DNA from: Candidatus Aenigmatarchaeota archaeon
GTDB lineage: Archaea > Aenigmatarchaeota > Aenigmatarchaeia > QMZP01
NCBI GenBank assembly: GCA_016867675.1
Contig: VGIZ01000018.1
Coordinates: forward strand, 1-8,062
DNA: 8,062 nucleotides
Direction: 5' to 3'
The translations under genes were made by a program, and so were the position numbers. How positions within the stretch are numbered: position 1 is the first letter of the stretch; each line of letters opens with the position of its first letter. The notes beneath the pieces are model-generated. The model saw nothing but the letters and a program-made list of their open reading frames with translations. It made no database searches and was not told the DNA's origin. Of this stretch, positions 5,741-8,062 are shown one piece after another.

Positions 5741-6853
5741 ATGGCTGTGATGAAAGTCTACCTGAGGAGGGGCCACCATTCTGTTTATGACGACCTGACG
5801 AAGCACCCGCCGAAGGGCATTGGGTATGTGACGCCCAGATTTGTTTCCGCTTCAGGCTCCAAGGTTATGGACAGCCTGAAAAAGCGCGCATTCTCGGCTT
5901 ATCTGCACGCGCTGAGAAAACCGCATGCCATTTACGTCAACAGCGGCAACGCGGATCTGATACATGCCTGCTCCGGAATAATGATAAAGAACCACAGACC
6001 ATGGATTATAGATACAGAACATGTCGCATCCTTCGCTGGCTTCGAGGCAGGGAGGCTTGAAAAGGTCAGGCCGGCCGTTGAGAAACTGCTGTCATCTGAA
6101 TACTGCAGGAAGATAATGCCATGGTCCGAAGCCGGCAGAATGTCCATCATGAATGGCCTCAACGCCGCTGGATTCGATGACAAGATTGAGGTCGTCTATC
6201 CTGCTATTGAGCCAATAAAGATCAAGCGGGAAAAGCATGACAAACTGTCGCTGCTTTTTATAAGCATGCGCTTCTTCACCAAAGGCGGGAAGGAGTTGCT
6301 TGAAGCATATGGCAGGCTGCAGAAGAAGTATGACATTGAACTCACGGTCATAAGCAGCGTCCCGGAAGAACTGCGCCAGAGATACAGCAGCGTGAGATTC
6401 CTTGAGCCGAACGTGCCGAGAACTGAGATACTCGCCAATTTCTTCCCGAGGACCGACATCTTCGTCCTGCCATCCTACATGGACACCTTCGGCATGGTGT
6501 TTCTTGAGGCCATGGCAAGCCGCGTCCCTGTGGTGGCCGCAAACACGTTCGCCATACCAGAGATCCTCGGCAAGTCAGGGATATGTGTTGATGCCAGCAA
6601 ATTTTCCTGGTACGGTCAAGACGGGCTTTTCGCATGGAAGAGCTGGAAGGAGTTTGAGCGGTACTGCGAGAAGGAGAGCAAACCGGAGGTGGTTGACGGA
6701 CTGGAAAAAAATATATCAAAGCTCATAGAGGACCCGGCATTGAGAAGGAGAATGGGTGCTTCTGGAAGGCGCGAAGTTGAGAAGGGAAGATTTTCTTTGG
6801 ATCGCAGAAACAGCCAACTGAAAAGGATATATGAGGAGGCGGCGAGGCATTGA
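5741..6853 (+). CDS. Family 4 glycosyltransferase (GT-B fold)
   Basis: With the start at 5741 the protein has 370 residues, usual for GT4 retaining glycosyltransferases, which move a sugar from a nucleotide donor to a growing chain on the cytosolic face. The C-terminal nucleotide-sugar domain is clear: LLFISMRFFTKGGKELLEAY (171-190) with the donor-phosphate-binding Lys at 181; FVLPSYMDTFGMVFLEAMAS (241-260); then PVVAANTFAIPEIL (263-276). The usual E-x7-E pair reads D248 and E256, a conservative change at the first acid. The N-terminal domain is less typical: it begins MAVMKVYLRRG and shows no obvious glycine-rich loop, while WIIDTEHVASFAGF (88-101) is a plausible acceptor-side segment. The frame is open from ATG 5699 and another ATG lies at 5750; 5741 is chosen from the TATA-like spacing. 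It begins 66 bp after the methyltransferase and ends 49 bp before the next gene. Sugar specificity is unknown. Confidence 0.87.
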   Translation: MAVMKVYLRRGHHSVYDDLTKHPPKGIGYVTPRFVSASGSKVMDSLKKRAFSAYLHALRKPHAIYVNSGNADLIHACSGIMIKNHRPWIIDTEHVASFAGFEAGRLEKVRPAVEKLLSSEYCRKIMPWSEAGRMSIMNGLNAAGFDDKIEVVYPAIEPIKIKREKHDKLSLLFISMRFFTKGGKELLEAYGRLQKKYDIELTVISSVPEELRQRYSSVRFLEPNVPRTEILANFFPRTDIFVLPSYMDTFGMVFLEAMASRVPVVAANTFAIPEILGKSGICVDASKFSWYGQDGLFAWKSWKEFERYCEKESKPEVVDGLEKNISKLIEDPALRRRMGASGRREVEKGRFSLDRRNSQLKRIYEEAARH

Positions 6854-6858
6854 TATAG

Positions 6859-6867
6859 CTTTATACC
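6859..6867 (+). promoter_or_regulatory. TATA box before the membrane-anchored GT2 gene
   Basis: CTTTATACC lies six bases after the stop of the family 4 glycosyltransferase. Its centre (6863) predicts transcription start near 6889, leaving a leader of about 14 nt. Within that leader GAGAGG (6892-6897) sits five bases before the ATG at 6903 and could act as a weak Shine-Dalgarno site, the only candidate I see in the window. Confidence 0.5.
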
Positions 6868-6902
6868 TCGTATTGGCCAAAAGATAAAAGCGAGAGGCAA
6901 AC

Positions 6903-7802
6903 ATGGACATATCGATAGTGATACCCGTCTGGAACGAGGAAGAAAACATACTCCCCCTTCACAAGCAGCTCACCGAAGTTATGAAAAAAACAGGGAAGAA
7001 CTACGAGATAATATTCGTGGATGACGGCTCTGAGGACAGGACAAAGAGCGCCATCGAGGGCTTGCACGCAAAGGACAGGCACGTGAAGCTGATAAGTTTC
7101 AGGGTGCACCTCGGCAAGTCGGACGCCCTTTCCGCGGGGTTTGCTGCGGCGAAGGGAAGTCTAATCATAACTATGGACGGCGACCTGCAGGACGACCCGC
7201 ATGAGATACCGAACTTCATGCGCAAGATTGGCGAAGGCTATGACATGGTAGTGGGCTGGAAATTCAGGAGGCGCGACCCCCTAACCAAGCGTCTGCCTTC
7301 AAGATTTTTCAACTGGCTCACACGGAAGCTCACGGGTCTGGAAATCCATGACTCCAACTGCTGCTTCAAGATATTCAGAAGGGGGGTGGCGAGGGACATA
7401 AGGGTGTATGGCGAGTTGCACAGGTACATACCGGCGCTGGCGCACTGGAAGGGCTACAGGGTGACAGAGATAAGGGTTGCGCACAACCCGAGAGCCTTCG
7501 GCAGGTCAAAGTACGGCATCAGCAGGTTGCTGAAGGGCATGCTCGACCTTCTGACCATAAAGTTCCTGAACAGCTACGGCAAGAGGCCGATGCACCTGTT
7601 CGGCACAATGGGGCTGGTGTTCATAGCGGCGAGCATAATATCGGGGCTGGAACTGGTTTATGAGCAGGTCGTGCTGAAGCATGCCATAGGCGAAAGGCCG
7701 CTGCTCATGCTGTGCGTCCTGCTGCTGGTGCTTGGTGTGCAGTTTATATCACTCGGTCTCATCGGAGAGATGATAGTAAGCCGCACAAAAGATGCGCCTT
7801 AA
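6903..7802 (+). CDS. Polyprenyl-phosphate family 2 glycosyltransferase with C-terminal membrane anchor
   Basis: The 299-residue protein is a GT2 enzyme of the DPM1/GtrB/ArnC type, which transfers a sugar from a nucleotide donor to polyprenyl (dolichyl) phosphate on the cytosolic face. The catalytic domain shows DISIVIPVWNEEENI (2-16), FVDDGSEDRT (38-47), RVHLGKSDALSAGF (67-80), the metal-binding MDGDLQDDP (91-99), DSNCCFKIFRR (150-160) and AFGRSKYG (198-205), all in family order. Two hydrophobic segments, about 231-255 and 266-291, form the usual C-terminal anchor, and the length matches the family. The start gives the family's canonical beginning directly and is supported by the upstream TATA box. 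Its product would be a natural donor for the GT-C-like protein encoded at 2905-4935, but that pairing is inferred. It differs from the soluble GT2 at 2106-2783, so the two probably load different sugars. Confidence 0.93.
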   Translation: MDISIVIPVWNEEENILPLHKQLTEVMKKTGKNYEIIFVDDGSEDRTKSAIEGLHAKDRHVKLISFRVHLGKSDALSAGFAAAKGSLIITMDGDLQDDPHEIPNFMRKIGEGYDMVVGWKFRRRDPLTKRLPSRFFNWLTRKLTGLEIHDSNCCFKIFRRGVARDIRVYGELHRYIPALAHWKGYRVTEIRVAHNPRAFGRSKYGISRLLKGMLDLLTIKFLNSYGKRPMHLFGTMGLVFIAASIISGLELVYEQVVLKHAIGERPLLMLCVLLLVLGVQFISLGLIGEMIVSRTKDAP

Positions 7803-7808
7803 AAAACA
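7798..7808 (+). promoter_or_regulatory. A-rich TATA-like box overlapping the GT2 stop codon
   Basis: CCTTAAAAAAC covers the stop codon of the preceding glycosyltransferase gene (TAA, 7800-7802). Its centre near 7803 predicts transcription start near 7829, about five bases before the ATG at 7834. The sequence match is loose, and read-through from upstream is an equal possibility. Confidence 0.35.
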
Positions 7809-7833
7809 GAGGGCCAACCCTTTAGTGGTTGTT

Positions 7834-8062
7834 ATGAAAAAGAAGGACATGTTATTTTACATGCTCCGCGGCAGGGAGGTCACGACCAGAAGAGTCTGCA
7901 ACGCACTGAAGTGCTTCGGCATGATGAAGTTCGGCAGGCTTGAACCCGCAGGCTATCCCAGCATACTCATGGTGGAGCCAACCAACTTGTGTAACCTGAA
8001 ATGTGAACTCTGCCCAACAGGACAGGGAACATTGCGCGCGCCGCGCGGCAGCATGAAGCTGG
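7834..8062 (+). CDS. Radical SAM protein, 5' part only
   Basis: Seventy-six codons run from the ATG at 7834 to the right edge without a stop. Residues 52-64 read EPTNLCNLKCELC, giving the radical SAM signature CxxxCxxC at C57, C61 and C64. The segment PTGQGTLRAPRGSM follows, a pattern common in radical SAM proteins that carry a C-terminal SPASM domain with extra iron-sulfur clusters; that domain would lie beyond the window. There is no B12-binding domain before the cysteines, unlike the radical SAM protein at 666, so the two are different classes. The 50 residues before the motif are basic and of unknown role. It lies 31 bp after the membrane-anchored GT2 gene on the same strand, suggesting a shared function such as modifying a sugar or lipid. 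An ATG six codons in is an alternative start. Confidence 0.8.
   Translation, partial: MKKKDMLFYMLRGREVTTRRVCNALKCFGMMKFGRLEPAGYPSILMVEPTNLCNLKCELCPTGQGTLRAPRGSMKL

Noticed and set aside
6793..6805. Near copy (12 of 13) of the inverted-repeat arm TTCTTTGGAACGC
   Set aside because: It lies inside a conserved-frame coding region (FSLDRR of the GT4), has no partner arm nearby, and one chance near-match is not surprising.

Overview
The window looks archaeal. Every start I could test has a TATA-like box about 25-33 bp upstream. Several of these spacings put the predicted transcription start on or within a few bases of the start codon, so transcripts would be leaderless or nearly so. Clear Shine-Dalgarno sequences are almost absent. 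Codon use is rich in AGG (Arg) and ATA (Ile), and the base composition is moderately GC-rich. Lineage cannot be fixed from this stretch; an uncultivated archaeon is a fair guess, but that is inference.

Layout, left to right: (1) 1-609, minus: an NAD-dependent epimerase/dehydratase of the extended SDR family, cut by the left edge. (2) 666-1934, plus: a radical SAM protein with an N-terminal B12-binding-like domain. Its last ~80 codons lie in another frame (to 2137), so the gene appears broken by one missing base near 1865-1895. (3) 2106-2783, minus: a soluble family 2 glycosyltransferase resembling DPM1. (4) 2784-2904: a 121-bp gap with two adjacent near-perfect inverted repeats. (5) 2905-4935, minus: a 676-residue polytopic membrane protein that looks like a GT-C-type glycosyltransferase with a large external C-terminal domain. 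(6) 4994-5674, plus: a class I SAM methyltransferase. (7) 5741-6853, plus: a family 4 glycosyltransferase. (8) 6903-7802, plus: a membrane-anchored family 2 glycosyltransferase of the polyprenyl-phosphate type. (9) 7834-8062, plus: the start of a second radical SAM protein, cut by the right edge.

Together this is a surface-glycan or glycolipid locus: a nucleotide-sugar enzyme, two GT2s that could load sugars on a polyprenyl phosphate, a GT4 that could extend a chain, a GT-C-like membrane enzyme that could use lipid-linked sugar on the outer face, and tailoring enzymes (methyltransferase, two radical SAM proteins). Substrates cannot be named from sequence.

The least ordinary signals are the paired inverted repeats at 2797-2885, each with a 15-bp spacer overlapping a TATA-like element; two divergent gene pairs that each appear to share one self-complementary TATA box; and the frameshift in the first radical SAM gene. 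I found no tRNA, rRNA, CRISPR array, transposase or integrase.
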